A stretch of 64,000 nucleotides of DNA from contig JAFTGD010000051.1 in NCBI GenBank assembly GCA_017458065.1, positions 1 through 64,000 on the forward strand. Reading direction: 5' to 3'. Shown in pieces: positions 7,247-16,607 of this stretch (positions within the stretch are counted from its first letter, which is position 1; every line of letters begins with the position of its first letter). This DNA comes from Oscillospiraceae bacterium (GTDB taxonomy: Bacteria > Bacillota > Clostridia > Oscillospirales > Oscillospiraceae). The notes beneath the pieces were generated by a model that saw only the letters and a program-made list of their open reading frames with translations, was not told the DNA's origin and did no database searches. Made by a program: the position numbers and the translations under genes.

Positions 7247-8152
7247 ATGAGTGAATTGCGCAGAGCGGTTGCGCTCGGCTTTTTTGACGGGGTGCACCTC
7301 GGCCACGCGGCCCTGCTGGAGCGTGTGAAGGAGCGGGCGGCGGAAAAGAATGCCGAGCCCACGGTCATGACGTTTGATGTCCACCCGGACACGCTTGTAT
7401 TCGGCAAGGAGGTACTGCTCATCAACAGCGCCCCCGAGCGGGAGGAGATCATCCGGCGGGTTTACGGCATTGACACCACCATCTTTCTGCACTTTAACCG
7501 CAGCATGATGCAGATGCCCTGGCAGGAGTTCATCTCCTCGGCGGTGGAAGAGCTGGGGATTGTCTCAGTTGTGGTAGGGCACGATTTCTCCTTTGGCTAC
7601 AGGGGAGAGGGGAAGCCGGAACGGCTGAAAGCCTGGTGCGAAGAGCGCGGGATCAGCTGCGACATTATCCCCGCGGTCAAGCTGGACGGGCGTGTTGTGA
7701 GCTCCACGGAGATCCGTGTCCTGATCGCGGACGGCAAAATTGAAGAGGCGAACCGGCTTCTGGGCCATCCGCACACGCTGTCGGACGTCATCCATTCCGG
7801 CTACCATCTCGGCACGAAGCTTGGCAGCCCGACGATCAACATGGCGTTTCCCGCAGGCGTACTCATTCCCCGGCATGGCGTCTATGCGGCAAAGGTGTGG
7901 CTGGATGACGATACAAGCTATGAAGCCGTGACCAACGTCGGCGTCCGCCCGACCGTCAGTGAAGGAGAACGCGTCAGCGTGGAGAGCCATCTGCTGGACT
8001 TCAGCGGCAACCTGTACGGGAGACATGCGAGGGTCGAGTTCATGCACTTCCAGCGTCCCGAGGCCAGGTTTGAATCCGTCGAGGAGCTCTCCGAGCAGAT
8101 CCGTCGGGACACCGAGGAGACAAGGGCCTGGTTCCGTCAGCATGAGGCGTGA
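7247..8152 (+). CDS. ribF: Bifunctional riboflavin kinase / FAD synthetase
   Basis: A 301-aa enzyme that makes FMN and then FAD. The N-terminal nucleotidyltransferase domain shows GFFDGVHLGHAALL, GHDFSFGYRGEG and SSTEIR; the C-terminal flavokinase domain shows GYHLGTKLGSPTINM and the NVGVRPTV motif. It is the last gene of the rbfA operon and faces queA across the hairpin at 8220-8253. Confidence 0.95.
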   Translation: MSELRRAVALGFFDGVHLGHAALLERVKERAAEKNAEPTVMTFDVHPDTLVFGKEVLLINSAPEREEIIRRVYGIDTTIFLHFNRSMMQMPWQEFISSAVEELGIVSVVVGHDFSFGYRGEGKPERLKAWCEERGISCDIIPAVKLDGRVVSSTEIRVLIADGKIEEANRLLGHPHTLSDVIHSGYHLGTKLGSPTINMAFPAGVLIPRHGVYAAKVWLDDDTSYEAVTNVGVRPTVSEGERVSVESHLLDFSGNLYGRHARVEFMHFQRPEARFESVEELSEQIRRDTEETRAWFRQHEA

Positions 8153-8219
8153 TATGGCGCACGGTGCAGCAAGACGCGGTGTACGGCCTTGATGGCCGGA
8201 AAAATGAAAACAGATACAA

Positions 8220-8253
8220 TTGCCCGCTGATCGAAGAGTTGGTCAGCGGGCAA
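8220..8253. terminator. Hairpin between convergent ribF and queA
   Basis: Perfect 11-bp stem ttgcccgctga (8220-8230) / tcagcgggcaa (8243-8253), 12-nt loop. It sits between two convergent genes; T-tracts are weak on both sides, so efficiency is uncertain. Confidence 0.65.
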
Positions 8254-8262
8254 AGAATCTAT

Positions 8263-9285
8263 TCAGGACAGGAACATCGCGTCGCCGAAGCTGAAGAAGC
8301 GGTAGCGGTTCTCCACCGCGACGCGGTAGGCGTTCAGCATATGCTCGCGTCCGGCGAGGGCGGAGACCAGCATGATCAGCGTGCTCTCCGGGAGATGGAA
8401 GTTTGTGATCAGGGCGTCGATGCAGCGGAAGCGGTAGCCGGGATAGATAAAGATATCGGTCCAGCCGGAACATGCGTGCAGCATGCCATTTGCATCGGCA
8501 AAGCTCTCCAGCGTGCGGCAGGAGGTGGTTCCCACGGCGATCACACGGCCGCCGTTCTCTTTGCAGCGGTTGACGCAGGCGGCGGTGTCTTCCGGGATGA
8601 TACAGAACTCGGAGTGCATCTCGTGGTCCTCAATTTCATCCTCCTTTACCGGACGGAAGGTCCCGAGACCCACATGCAGGGTGACCGGGCAGATGGGGAC
8701 GCCCATCCCGCGGATCCGGTCCATCAGCTCCGGGGTGAAGTGCAGACCGGCGGTCGGCGCAGCGGCGCTTCCCAGCTCACGGGAATAGACCGTCTGATAG
8801 CGCTCCCGGTCAGCAAGCTCTTCCTTGATATAGGGAGGGAGAGGCATTTTCCCGAGACGGTCCAGAACCTCGAGGAAGATCCCCTCATAGCGGAACCGGA
8901 TCCTGCGGTTCCCTCCGGGAAGAATCTCCTCCACCGTGGCGGCGAGTTCTCCGGTGCCGAAGATCACCTCAGCGCCCTCGCGCAGGCGCTTGCCCGGGCG
9001 GCACAGGCATTCCCAGCAGTCGCCGCCGAGCTCCTTCAAAAGCACCAGCTCGGCTGCGCCGCCGCTCGGACGGTGACCGATCAGCCGCGCGGGGAGCACA
9101 CGGGAGTCGTTGACCACCAGACAGTCTCCGGGACGCAGCAGGGTGGGGAGCTCATAAAAATGCCTGTGGCTGAGCTCGCCGGTGACCTTGTCCATGCAGA
9201 GCAGGCGGGAATGGTCCCGTTCCGGAATCGGCGTCTGAGCGATCAGCTCCGGCGGAAGGTCAAAATAGAAATCAGACTTTTTCAT
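8263..9285 (-). CDS. queA: S-adenosylmethionine:tRNA ribosyltransferase-isomerase
   Basis: QueA transfers and isomerises the ribose of SAM onto preQ1 at the tRNA wobble position to give epoxyqueuosine. The 340-aa protein shows the family start [28 protein letters not shown], the [10 protein letters not shown] motif, PTAGLHFT and [10 protein letters not shown] chose the ATG at 9285 (MKKSDF) over the one at 9297 because gggggt lies at the right distance before it. Its 5' end abuts the terminator of the tRNA-Pro gene. No other queuosine gene is in the window. Confidence 0.95.
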   Translation of the reverse strand: MKKSDFYFDLPPELIAQTPIPERDHSRLLCMDKVTGELSHRHFYELPTLLRPGDCLVVNDSRVLPARLIGHRPSGGAAELVLLKELGGDCWECLCRPGKRLREGAEVIFGTGELAATVEEILPGGNRRIRFRYEGIFLEVLDRLGKMPLPPYIKEELADRERYQTVYSRELGSAAAPTAGLHFTPELMDRIRGMGVPICPVTLHVGLGTFRPVKEDEIEDHEMHSEFCIIPEDTAACVNRCKENGGRVIAVGTTSCRTLESFADANGMLHACSGWTDIFIYPGYRFRCIDALITNFHLPESTLIMLVSALAGREHMLNAYRVAVENRYRFFSFGDAMFLS

Positions 9286-9301
9286 CGATACCCCCATACA
9301 A

Positions 9302-9329
9302 AAAGCACAAGCCTTTCAGCTTGTGCTTT
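9302..9329 (-). terminator. Terminator of the tRNA-Pro gene
   Basis: Ten-bp stem aaagcacaag / cttgtgcttt with an 8-nt loop; on the minus strand it is followed by tttttgt. It lies between the tRNA and queA. Confidence 0.8.
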
Positions 9330-9334
9330 CATCC

Positions 9335-9410
9335 TGGTCGGAGTGCGGAGATTTGAACTCCGGGCCTCTTGGTCCCGAACCAAGCGCGCTACCAGCTGCG
9401 CTACACCCCG
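9335..9410 (-). tRNA. tRNA-Pro (anticodon CGG)
   Basis: The minus strand folds into a full cloverleaf of 76 nt: acceptor CGGGGTG/CACTCCG, D-arm with AGCGCAGCTGG, anticodon stem CTTGG/CCAAG with loop TTCGGGA (anticodon CGG), T-loop GTTCAAATC, discriminator A and encoded CCA at 9337-9335. Confidence 0.95.
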
Positions 9411-9422
9411 TCAAGCTCTGTT

Positions 9423-9450
9423 ATTATACTCCTTTTTCTCTGTTTGTCAA
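9423..9450 (-). promoter_or_regulatory. Sigma-A promoter of tRNA-Pro
   Basis: On the minus strand a perfect TTGACA (9450-9445), 16 bp, then a perfect TATAAT (9428-9423), with the tRNA 5' end 12 bp further on. Confidence 0.85.
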
Positions 9451-9605
9451 GGCATAAATCGATTTTTTAGAGGCCAAAACTCGAAAGAGATGGATATAAT
9501 TTACAACAAAATTTATATAAAACTATTAACAAATAATTCATGATCTTTTTCTTGTTCTGCGTATACTGTAAACTAATATAACTCACTTTTTGGAGGATGA
9601 TGAAA

Positions 9606-11918
9606 ATGACAGTTATTCCGGTATATGACAAGCTGATTGCACCGGATTCGGATGTATACTTTCGCAGGGACCAGTTCCGCTATCTGGCGGGGAATGTCGG
9701 GATCGATGAGAAGGTGATCCTGCTGGTCTCCAGGGAGGACCAGACCAGAGCCGAGCGGACAGAAGAGAGCTTTTATCCCATCGGTCTCTCGGGCACGGTA
9801 GCTGAGATCAGCAATGACGGATACGCGGTCGTGCACGCGGGCGGAAGGGTGAATATCGAGAGCGTGGTCATCAATCGTGACCGCTCCATCTCCCTGATGA
9901 CAAGCCGGCGTCAGGATATCCAGGATCTGACGGAAGAGGAAGCTGCCGAGAAGCTGGAGCAGGCCAAAGAAGCCGTGAAGGAGTTCTCGCAGGGTTACCA
10001 GTGGGGAGCCGCTGCAGCCGCCTATGTGGAGCATATGGAGTCTCTCGGCACGCTGGCAGGGATGCTCTCGATCTGGATGAAGGCGTCCAACGAGGAGTAC
10101 TACGAGATCCTGCAGGAGGACAGCTGCCTGCGCCGTGCGGAGCTGATGGAGAAGCTGATCTATGAGTTCCTGGAAGTGACAAAGGTTACCAACGACGCCA
10201 ATTCCGCGCACCAGAAGGAATATCAGGATATCTATAAGGAATCCGCCATCAAGAAGCAGCTGGAGTATCTGCAGCGCGAGCTGGACGAGATGCACCCGGA
10301 GCAGGTCTCGGACATCCGGAAGTTTGAGATGAAGATCGAAGAATCCGGAATGAACGAGACGGCACGCGCGGAGGCGACCAAGGTCCTGAACCGCCTGAAG
10401 CAGGAGGGAAACAAGTCGCCGGAGTACGGCATGCTCTATGACTATCTGGACTTTGTTACCTCGCTGAACTGGAAGAAGACGGAGCCTGAGATCATCGATC
10501 TGGACGAAGCGCGGGATGTGCTTGAGGCGGATCACTATGGGCTTAAGAAGGTCAAAAGGCGCGTGATCGAGCAGATCGCCGTGATGAACCTGAAGCGGGA
10601 GCAGTCCGGTTCGATCCTGCTCTTTGTGGGGGCGCCTGGAACCGGCAAAACCAGCGTCGGCCGCAGCATTGCGCGGGCGCTGAAACGCGAGTATGTCCGC
10701 GTCAGTCTGGGCGGCGTACGGGACGAGGCGGACATCCGCGGGCACCGGCGGACCTACATCGGCGCCATGCCGGGCCGCATTATGGACGGAATCCAGAAGA
10801 GCGGCGCTTCCAATCCGGTTGTGGTGCTGGACGAGGTGGACAAACTGTCCGCCTCCTATAACGGAGACCCCGCCAGCGCGCTTCTGGAGGTCCTGGACCC
10901 CGAGCAGAACGACACCTTCACGGATCACTATATGAACGTTCCTTATGACCTTTCGGATGTGCTGTTTATCTGCACGGCGAACACGACGGATACCATCCCG
11001 GAGCCGCTCTTAAACCGCATGGAGGTCATCCAGTTTGAGGGCTATACGCCGATCGAGAAGCTCTCCATCGCGCGGGAGCATCTGCTGCCCTCTGCCATGA
11101 AGGCGATGGGCATTGGTCCCGGACAGATCGACATCTCGGACGAGGTGATCAACACCCTGATCTCCGACTATACCCGGGAGGCTGGCGTGCGGGGACTGCG
11201 CAAGCGGATCGATACTCTCTGCCGAAGCGCGGCGGTGGAGCTGGCAAAGAACGGCGACAAGGCCTTCTCCGTTACGCCCGAGCAACTGCGGGACGATCTG
11301 GACATGCGCCCGGTGCGCCACTCCCATGTCCCTGAGCGGCAGAAGCCGGGCGTCGTGACGGGACTTGCCTGGACCAGCGTCGGCGGAGAGATCCTGTATA
11401 TCGAATCGCTCTTCACCAAGGGCGGAGGGCATGTACAGACCACCGGCAAGCTCGGCGACGTGATGAAGGAATCGGCTCTGATCGCGGTGAGTCTGGTCAA
11501 GAGCCTCTTCCCGGAGAAGGCAAAGGTGTTTAAAGACAACGACCTGCACATCCACGTCCCGGAGGGAGCGGTGCCGAAGGACGGACCTTCCGCAGGCGTC
11601 ACGATGACGACGGCCATCGCTTCCCTGGTGACGGGGATCGCCTTCCCGGCCAACTGGGCGATGACGGGCGAGGTCTCCCTCCGGGGAGCGGTCACGGCCA
11701 TCGGCGGGCTGCCGGAGAAACTGCTGGCGGCGCACCGCGCCGGGGTCGAGAAAGTGTTTATCCCGGCGGAGAACATGGAGGATCTGCGGGATGTGCCGGA
11801 CGAGGTCAAGAACGCCATTGAGATCGTCCCGATCTCTGAGGTCACGGAACTGCTGACCTACGCCGGAATCCTGAGGCCGGAGAAAGAGAAAAAGAACCCG
11901 GACCTCGTGACAGTCTGA
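9606..11918 (+). CDS. lon: ATP-dependent protease Lon (endopeptidase La)
   Basis: A 770-aa cytoplasmic AAA+ protease degrading misfolded and regulatory proteins. Order: a LON N-domain (about 1-190, divergent), a coiled-coil helical stretch, the AAA+ module with Walker A GAPGTGKT (342-349) and VVVLDEVDK, then the protease domain with Ser662 in KDGPSAGV and Lys705 in GGLPEK, the correct 43-residue spacing for the Ser-Lys dyad. Three in-frame ATGs lie at 9597, 9600 and 9606; ggagg at 9592-9596 fits only 9606. A terminator follows at 11937. Confidence 0.95.
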   Translation: MTVIPVYDKLIAPDSDVYFRRDQFRYLAGNVGIDEKVILLVSREDQTRAERTEESFYPIGLSGTVAEISNDGYAVVHAGGRVNIESVVINRDRSISLMTSRRQDIQDLTEEEAAEKLEQAKEAVKEFSQGYQWGAAAAAYVEHMESLGTLAGMLSIWMKASNEEYYEILQEDSCLRRAELMEKLIYEFLEVTKVTNDANSAHQKEYQDIYKESAIKKQLEYLQRELDEMHPEQVSDIRKFEMKIEESGMNETARAEATKVLNRLKQEGNKSPEYGMLYDYLDFVTSLNWKKTEPEIIDLDEARDVLEADHYGLKKVKRRVIEQIAVMNLKREQSGSILLFVGAPGTGKTSVGRSIARALKREYVRVSLGGVRDEADIRGHRRTYIGAMPGRIMDGIQKSGASNPVVVLDEVDKLSASYNGDPASALLEVLDPEQNDTFTDHYMNVPYDLSDVLFICTANTTDTIPEPLLNRMEVIQFEGYTPIEKLSIAREHLLPSAMKAMGIGPGQIDISDEVINTLISDYTREAGVRGLRKRIDTLCRSAAVELAKNGDKAFSVTPEQLRDDLDMRPVRHSHVPERQKPGVVTGLAWTSVGGEILYIESLFTKGGGHVQTTGKLGDVMKESALIAVSLVKSLFPEKAKVFKDNDLHIHVPEGAVPKDGPSAGVTMTTAIASLVTGIAFPANWAMTGEVSLRGAVTAIGGLPEKLLAAHRAGVEKVFIPAENMEDLRDVPDEVKNAIEIVPISEVTELLTYAGILRPEKEKKNPDLVTV

Positions 11919-11936
11919 GAAAACCATAGACGACAG

Positions 11937-11964
11937 AAAGGGCGCTCGCTTTTGAGCGCCTTTT
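11937..11964 (+). terminator. Terminator after lon
   Basis: Stem ggcgctc (11941-11947) / gagcgcc (11954-11960), extended by a-t pairs, followed by tttt. Confidence 0.85.
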
Positions 11965-11993
11965 CTCATACGGGTGAAAAAATGAATTTTTTG

Positions 11994-12021
11994 TTGATTT
12001 TTTGTGAAGGGAAGATATAAT
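11994..12021 (+). promoter_or_regulatory. Sigma-A promoter of the NSS transporter
   Basis: TTGATT (11994-11999), 16 bp, TATAAT (12016-12021), 42 bp before the start codon. Confidence 0.7.
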
Positions 12022-12062
12022 AGAATTGTAAAACGTTTTGAAAAGAAAGAAGGAGTTCTGCT

Positions 12063-13403
12063 ATGAATCAGGACCGTGAACAGCTCGGCAGCAGACTTGG
12101 CTTTATTCTACTCAGCGCTGGATGCGCCATCGGCTGCGGCAATGTCTGGAAATTCCCCTGGATGACGGGTCAGTACGGCGGAGGAGGCTTTGTGCTGGTC
12201 TATATTCTCTGCCTGCTCCTGCTGGGCATTCCTGCCATGACGATGGAATTTGCCATCGGAAGAGCATCCCAGGCAAGCATGGTCGGCATGTACCAGAAGC
12301 TTGAGAAGCCCGGCCAGAAATGGCATATTCACGGCTATCTTGCCCTGCTCGGCAATGTTGCGCTGATGGCTTTCTACACGGTCGTCACGGGTTGGATGAT
12401 GTACTATTTTGTGAGATTCCTCACCGGGAAGAGCGCTGACCTCGGCTTTGTCGCCATGATCACCAATCCCGGCGTCAATGTGCTCTATCTTGCCATTGCG
12501 GTTGCGGTTGGCTTCTTTATCCTGAGCTTTGACCTGCAGGGCGGCCTGGAGCGCGTGACCAAGTACATGATGGTGGCGCTGTTTGTGCTGATGCTGGTCC
12601 TGGCGGTCCACAGCGGCCTGCTCTCCGGTGCCAGGGAGGGAATCAGGTTCTATCTGGTTCCGGACTTCTCCAAGATCAACGGCTCGGTCATCGTGGCGGC
12701 AATGAACCAGGCTTTCTTCACCCTCAGCATCGGTATCGGATCCATGGCGATTTTCGGCAGCTATATCGGGAAGGAGCGTTCCCTGATGGGCGAGTCGGTC
12801 CATATCATTCTGCTGGATACCTTCGTCGCCATCATGGCCGGCTTCATCATGTTCCCGGCCTGCTTCACCTATGGCATCGAAGTCAACGCGGGACCTTCGC
12901 TGCTGTTTGATACGATGGCGACCGTTTTCAACAACATGTCCGGCGGCCGGCTCTGGGGCTCGCTGTTCTTCCTGTTCATGGTTTTTGCCGCCTTCTCCAC
13001 GGAGCTTGCGGTGTTTGAAAACATCCTCGCAGGTATCCGCGAACTGACCGGCTGGAACCGCCCGAAGGGCTGCCTCGTCTGCGGGATCGGGATCTTCCTG
13101 ATTGCGCTGACGACTGCGCTGGGTTACAGCGTGCTCCATTTCCAGCCTTTTGCGGATGGCTCCGCATGGCTGGACTTCTGGGATTTCATCGTCAGCACCA
13201 ATCTGCTGCCTCTCGGCGCCTTCATCTTCGCCGTGTTCTGCAGCTATCGCATCGGCTGGGGCTGGGATAACTTCGTTGCGGAAGCCAACGCCGGCAAGGG
13301 CATAAAGGTACAGAACTGGATGAAGCCGGTCTTCAAGTACTTTGTTCCGGTCTGTGTCATCGTGCTTTACATCTACGGCCTGGCCACCTTCGGCTGGAAA
13401 TAA
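12063..13403 (+). CDS. Sodium-dependent transporter of the NSS (LeuT/MhsT) family
   Basis: A 446-aa integral membrane symporter with about eleven hydrophobic segments. The family signature is in TM1: GFILLSAGCAIGCGNVWKF, then GQYGGGGFVLVY and the MTMEFAIGRASQ stretch. NSS proteins import amino acids or related solutes with sodium. The substrate cannot be read from the sequence. It is monocistronic: own promoter before and a 13-bp hairpin after. SD aaggag. Confidence 0.93.
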   Translation: MNQDREQLGSRLGFILLSAGCAIGCGNVWKFPWMTGQYGGGGFVLVYILCLLLLGIPAMTMEFAIGRASQASMVGMYQKLEKPGQKWHIHGYLALLGNVALMAFYTVVTGWMMYYFVRFLTGKSADLGFVAMITNPGVNVLYLAIAVAVGFFILSFDLQGGLERVTKYMMVALFVLMLVLAVHSGLLSGAREGIRFYLVPDFSKINGSVIVAAMNQAFFTLSIGIGSMAIFGSYIGKERSLMGESVHIILLDTFVAIMAGFIMFPACFTYGIEVNAGPSLLFDTMATVFNNMSGGRLWGSLFFLFMVFAAFSTELAVFENILAGIRELTGWNRPKGCLVCGIGIFLIALTTALGYSVLHFQPFADGSAWLDFWDFIVSTNLLPLGAFIFAVFCSYRIGWGWDNFVAEANAGKGIKVQNWMKPVFKYFVPVCVIVLYIYGLATFGWK

Positions 13404-13441
13404 GAGATGACCGGCTCCAATTAAAACAAAGCATGAAACAG

Positions 13442-13472
13442 CGCGGCTCCCGTCTCACTGACGGGAGCCGCG
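13442..13472. terminator. Bidirectional hairpin between convergent NSS transporter and hypB
   Basis: Perfect 13-bp stem cgcggctcccgtc (13442-13454) / gacgggagccgcg (13460-13472), 5-nt loop. It lies between two genes that run towards each other. Confidence 0.75.
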
Positions 13473-13525
13473 TGTTGACGAATGTGCGCCGATAGGGCCG
13501 GTCTGCCGACCCGGGGGACAGGAGA

Positions 13526-14197
13526 TCAGGCCTTGTTCCAGGCGCTGATATTCTCCCGCAGCCACTGGGCAAACTCATCAATGCCCTCGCCGGTGCGCGC
13601 GCAGATGGGGATGATCTTCATATTGGGGTTGAGGCGGAGGACGTACTTTTTGCAGGCCTCGAGATCAAAGTCAAAATAGGGCAGGACGTCGATCTTGTTG
13701 ATGAGCAGCACGTCGCAGATAGAGAACATCAGAGGATATTTGAGGGGCTTGTCGTCGCCTTCGGGAACGGAGAGGATCATGGCGTTTTTGACCGCGCCGG
13801 TATCAAACTCCGCCGGGCAGACAAGATTGCCAATGTTTTCAAGGATGGCAAAGTCCACATCCGCTGTGCCGAGGCCTTCCAGCCCCTGCCGGGTCATGCC
13901 GGCGTCCAGGTGGCACATGCCGCCCGTATGGATCTGGATGACCTTGACGCCCGTCTCCTCAATAGCGGCAGCGTCCACATCCGAATCGATATCTGCCTCC
14001 ATGACGCCGATGCGGAACTCGTCCTTCAGCGCGGCGATGGTGGCCTTAAGCGTCGTGGTCTTGCCGGAGCCGGGGGAGCTCATCAGATTGAGCAAGAAAG
14101 TCCTGTCTTTTTTCAGATCCTCGCGAAGCTTGTCGGCCTCGCGGTCGTTGTTCTCAAACACACTCTGCTTGACTTCTAAAATACGGTAGCCTTCCAT
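13526..14197 (-). CDS. hypB: Hydrogenase/urease nickel-incorporation GTPase HypB
   Basis: A 223-aa SIMIBI-class GTPase that helps deliver nickel to [NiFe]-hydrogenase. Seen: Walker A SSPGSGKTT at about residue 40, DIDSDVDAA, the GGMCHLDAGM metal-site motif at the dimer interface, ENIGNLVCPAEFDTG, and the NKID guanine motif. The N-terminal CxxCGC nickel motif of E. coli HypB is absent, as in many HypB proteins. No hypA, hydrogenase or urease gene lies in this window, so it is a stand-alone copy here. Confidence 0.93.
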   Translation of the reverse strand: MEGYRILEVKQSVFENNDREADKLREDLKKDRTFLLNLMSSPGSGKTTTLKATIAALKDEFRIGVMEADIDSDVDAAAIEETGVKVIQIHTGGMCHLDAGMTRQGLEGLGTADVDFAILENIGNLVCPAEFDTGAVKNAMILSVPEGDDKPLKYPLMFSICDVLLINKIDVLPYFDFDLEACKKYVLRLNPNMKIIPICARTGEGIDEFAQWLRENISAWNKA

Positions 14198-14301
14198 TCC
14201 TGCACCTCTGTAATCAAATGAATTCTGTCAGGGCAGACAGACTGTCTGCCGAGCCGGGAGCATTATAACACGTTCGCTTCCTGTGCGCAATCCCGCCGGG
14301 C

Positions 14302-15015
14302 TTATAAAGGCTGTTTTTTGATCTGGGAGAAGCGCCGGGGATACCGGGACGGCGTGGAGCGCCGTTTCCCGGAGAGAATCAGCGTTCTGGATGCGTCGAG
14401 CCCGGGGACAGAGTAGGGGAGCACGGATGCTTCCTCTCCGCCGAGGAGTTTGATGGCGTTCCTGCTCTCCCGGACCTCTTCCTCGGCGGCGGGCCCCTTC
14501 ATGGCGATGAAACAGCCGTTTATCTTTAAAAACGGAAAGCAGAGCTCCGCCAGCACATTCAGCCGGGCCACCGCGCGGGAAATGACGATGTCATAGTTCT
14601 CACGCATCTCTTCCGGCGCTTCTTCCGCGCGAAGATGGAGGCAGCGGACATCCGGAAAACGGAGTGCGTCGCAGACCTCCTGCTGGAATTGGACCCGCTT
14701 CATGGTGCTGTCCAGAAGCGTGAGATCAAGCTCCGGGCAGAGGATCTTCAGCACCAGGCCGGGGAAACCTGCGCCGCTTCCCACATCCAGGACACTTTTT
14801 CCCTGAAAGGGCACCTGACCCAGAACTGCGGCGCAGTCCAGAAGGTGCAGCCTGGCGACGTCTTCCTCTCCGCTGATGGCGGTGAGGTTCATCTGCCGGC
14901 TGCGCTCGCTGAGCAGCTCGTAGTAGAGACGGAAGCGGTGCAGGGTCTCCTCCGTATAGGGGAGGGCGAGGGCCTGCAGACCCGCAGAGAGGATTTCTTC
15001 CAGCTGGACGGACAT
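14302..15015 (-). CDS. rsmG: 16S rRNA (guanine527-N7)-methyltransferase
   Basis: A 237-aa class I SAM methyltransferase (GidB). Seen: MNLTAISGEEDVARLHLLDC, the SAM loop LDVGSGAGFPGLVLKI, and VISRAVARLNVLAEL. The ATG at 15015 follows AAGGAG by the right distance; the TTG at 15018 is less likely. It diverges from trmB and is not in its usual place beside mnmE/mnmG. Confidence 0.95.
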   Translation of the reverse strand: MSVQLEEILSAGLQALALPYTEETLHRFRLYYELLSERSRQMNLTAISGEEDVARLHLLDCAAVLGQVPFQGKSVLDVGSGAGFPGLVLKILCPELDLTLLDSTMKRVQFQQEVCDALRFPDVRCLHLRAEEAPEEMRENYDIVISRAVARLNVLAELCFPFLKINGCFIAMKGPAAEEEVRESRNAIKLLGGEEASVLPYSVPGLDASRTLILSGKRRSTPSRYPRRFSQIKKQPL

Positions 15016-15081
15016 CAAAAGAGTCTCCTTCCGACGATTTGGGATATCATATCATGTTTTTTTGAATTTGTGAAGAGACGC

Positions 15082-15110
15082 TTGATGTTTTCAAAAAGCT
15101 GTGATATGCT
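15082..15110 (+). promoter_or_regulatory. Sigma-A promoter of trmB-xth-dusB
   Basis: TTGATG (15082-15087), 17 bp, TATGCT (15105-15110). The predicted start of transcription falls at or near the SD gggaagga, so the leader is very short. Confidence 0.6.
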
Positions 15111-15132
15111 TCGCGGGAAGGATGTGAGACGA

Positions 15133-15852
15133 TTGAGAATGCGAAAGCGCCACAATCTGGAACCCCGGATGGAGCGCTGCAAAGACTATCTTGTAACAGA
15201 CCCGGCGGCCCGCAAGGGGACGTGGAGACAGCCCGGTACCGGCCTCTGGCTGGAGATCGGCTGCGGGAAGGGCAGCTTCACCTGCGCGGTGGCGGAGGCA
15301 AAGCCGGACTGTAGCCTTGTCGCGATTGAGAAGGTGCCGGACGCTATGATCCTTGCCATGGAGCGCGCGAGCCGAGCCGGGCTGAAAAATGTCTGTTTCC
15401 TGGACTATGACGCGGCAGGCCTGCGGGAGATCTTCGAACCTGGCGAGCTGGACGGGATCTATATCAACTTCTGCGACCCGTGGCCGAAAAGCCGGGATGC
15501 GAAATTCCGCCTGACAGCGCCTGCTTTCCTGCGGATCTATGCGGACCTGCTGCCGGTCGGGGGAGAGATCCGATTTAAGACGGACAACGGTCCGCTGTTT
15601 GAGTGGTCGGTGGAACAGTTCCTTCAGGAGGGATGGACCCTGCGGGAGCTGACGCGGGATCTGCATGCCGGCGGTGTGACGGGCATCCTGACGGACTATG
15701 AACGGCGTTTTCTGGGGGAGGGCGTGCCCATCAAACGCCTGGTCGCGGTGCGGGGGGAGAACACCCTGGACCACCGGGCGGGAGAGCCGCCCAGACTCCG
15801 GAATGCCGCTCTGGCCGACGCAAGAGCAAACCAGAAGGAGAAACAGGAATGA
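15133..15852 (+). CDS. trmB: tRNA (guanine46-N7)-methyltransferase
   Basis: TrmB adds m7G46 in the tRNA variable loop. Seen: [15 protein letters not shown] (SAM loop), ISFCDPWPK-type motif read here as [17 protein letters not shown], and [12 protein letters not shown]. The open frame extends far upstream, but that part overlaps rsmG. I place the start at TTG 15133 ([11 protein letters not shown]), 10 bp after gggaagga and matching usual TrmB N-termini; ATG 15139 is the alternative. It overlaps the xth start by four bases. Confidence 0.9.
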   Translation: MRMRKRHNLEPRMERCKDYLVTDPAARKGTWRQPGTGLWLEIGCGKGSFTCAVAEAKPDCSLVAIEKVPDAMILAMERASRAGLKNVCFLDYDAAGLREIFEPGELDGIYINFCDPWPKSRDAKFRLTAPAFLRIYADLLPVGGEIRFKTDNGPLFEWSVEQFLQEGWTLRELTRDLHAGGVTGILTDYERRFLGEGVPIKRLVAVRGENTLDHRAGEPPRLRNAALADARANQKEKQE

Positions 15853-16607
15853 CCAGATACATCTCGTGGAACGTGAACGGCCTGCGCGCCGTACAGAAAA
15901 AGGGCTTTGTCGAGAGCGTGATGCCTCTGGACGCCGACTGCATCTGCCTGCAGGAGACCAAGCTGCAGGAGGGACAGACCGATCTGACGCTGCCGGGATA
16001 TGAGAGCTACTGGAGCTACGCCGAGCGCAAGGGCTATTCCGGTACGGTGATCTTCACAAGGAAAAAGCCGCTCTCCGTTCGCTACAATCTCGGGATCCCG
16101 GAGCACGACACCGAGGGCAGAGCGGTGACGCTGGAGTTTGAAGATCACTTCCTGGTCTGCGTCTATACGCCGAACGCGCAGGACGGCCTGAAGCGCATCG
16201 ACTACAGGATGCAGTGGGAGGACGCCTTCCGGGCGTATCTCTGCGGGCTGGATCAGCAGAAACCGGTGATTGCCTGCGGCGATATGAATGTTGCCCATGA
16301 GGAAATAGACCTCAAAAACCCCAAGACCAATATCGGAAACGCCGGCTTCTCTTACGAGGAGCGCGGCAAGTTTACAGAGCTTCTGGCAGCGGGCTTCACA
16401 GACAGCTTCCGCTGGCTTTATCCGGACCGTGAGAACGCCTATTCCTGGTGGAGCTACCGCGCTGCCGCCAGAGAGCGTAATGTCGGATGGCGGATTGACT
16501 ACTTTGTCATCTCCGACCGGCTCAGAGAGACTGTGCAGGACGCCTATATCCTGCCGGATATCATGGGCTCTGACCACTGCCCGGTGGGACTGGACCTGAA
16601 GGCATGA
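15849..16607 (+). CDS. xth: Exodeoxyribonuclease III / AP endonuclease
   Basis: A 252-aa EEP-superfamily nuclease for base-excision repair. All catalytic blocks are present: [15 protein letters not shown] (metal Glu), CGDMNVAH, the W-rich recognition loop [24 protein letters not shown] (first 18 residues seen from about 197) and [11 protein letters not shown] (catalytic His). It overlaps trmB upstream and dusB downstream by ATGA, so the three are translationally coupled. Confidence 0.95.
   Translation: MTRYISWNVNGLRAVQKKGFVESVMPLDADCICLQETKLQEGQTDLTLPGYESYWSYAERKGYSGTVIFTRKKPLSVRYNLGIPEHDTEGRAVTLEFEDHFLVCVYTPNAQDGLKRIDYRMQWEDAFRAYLCGLDQQKPVIACGDMNVAHEEIDLKNPKTNIGNAGFSYEERGKFTELLAAGFTDSFRWLYPDRENAYSWWSYRAAARERNVGWRIDYFVISDRLRETVQDAYILPDIMGSDHCPVGLDLKA

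Noticed and set aside
8149..9543. Long open frame on the plus strand opposite queA and tRNA-Pro
   Set aside because: It is antisense to a clear queA gene and a tRNA, has no family motifs, and reflects GC-rich third positions.
14635..15132. Upstream extension of the trmB frame
   Set aside because: It overlaps rsmG on the other strand; TrmB family N-termini begin near MRMRKRHN and a promoter lies at 15082-15110.
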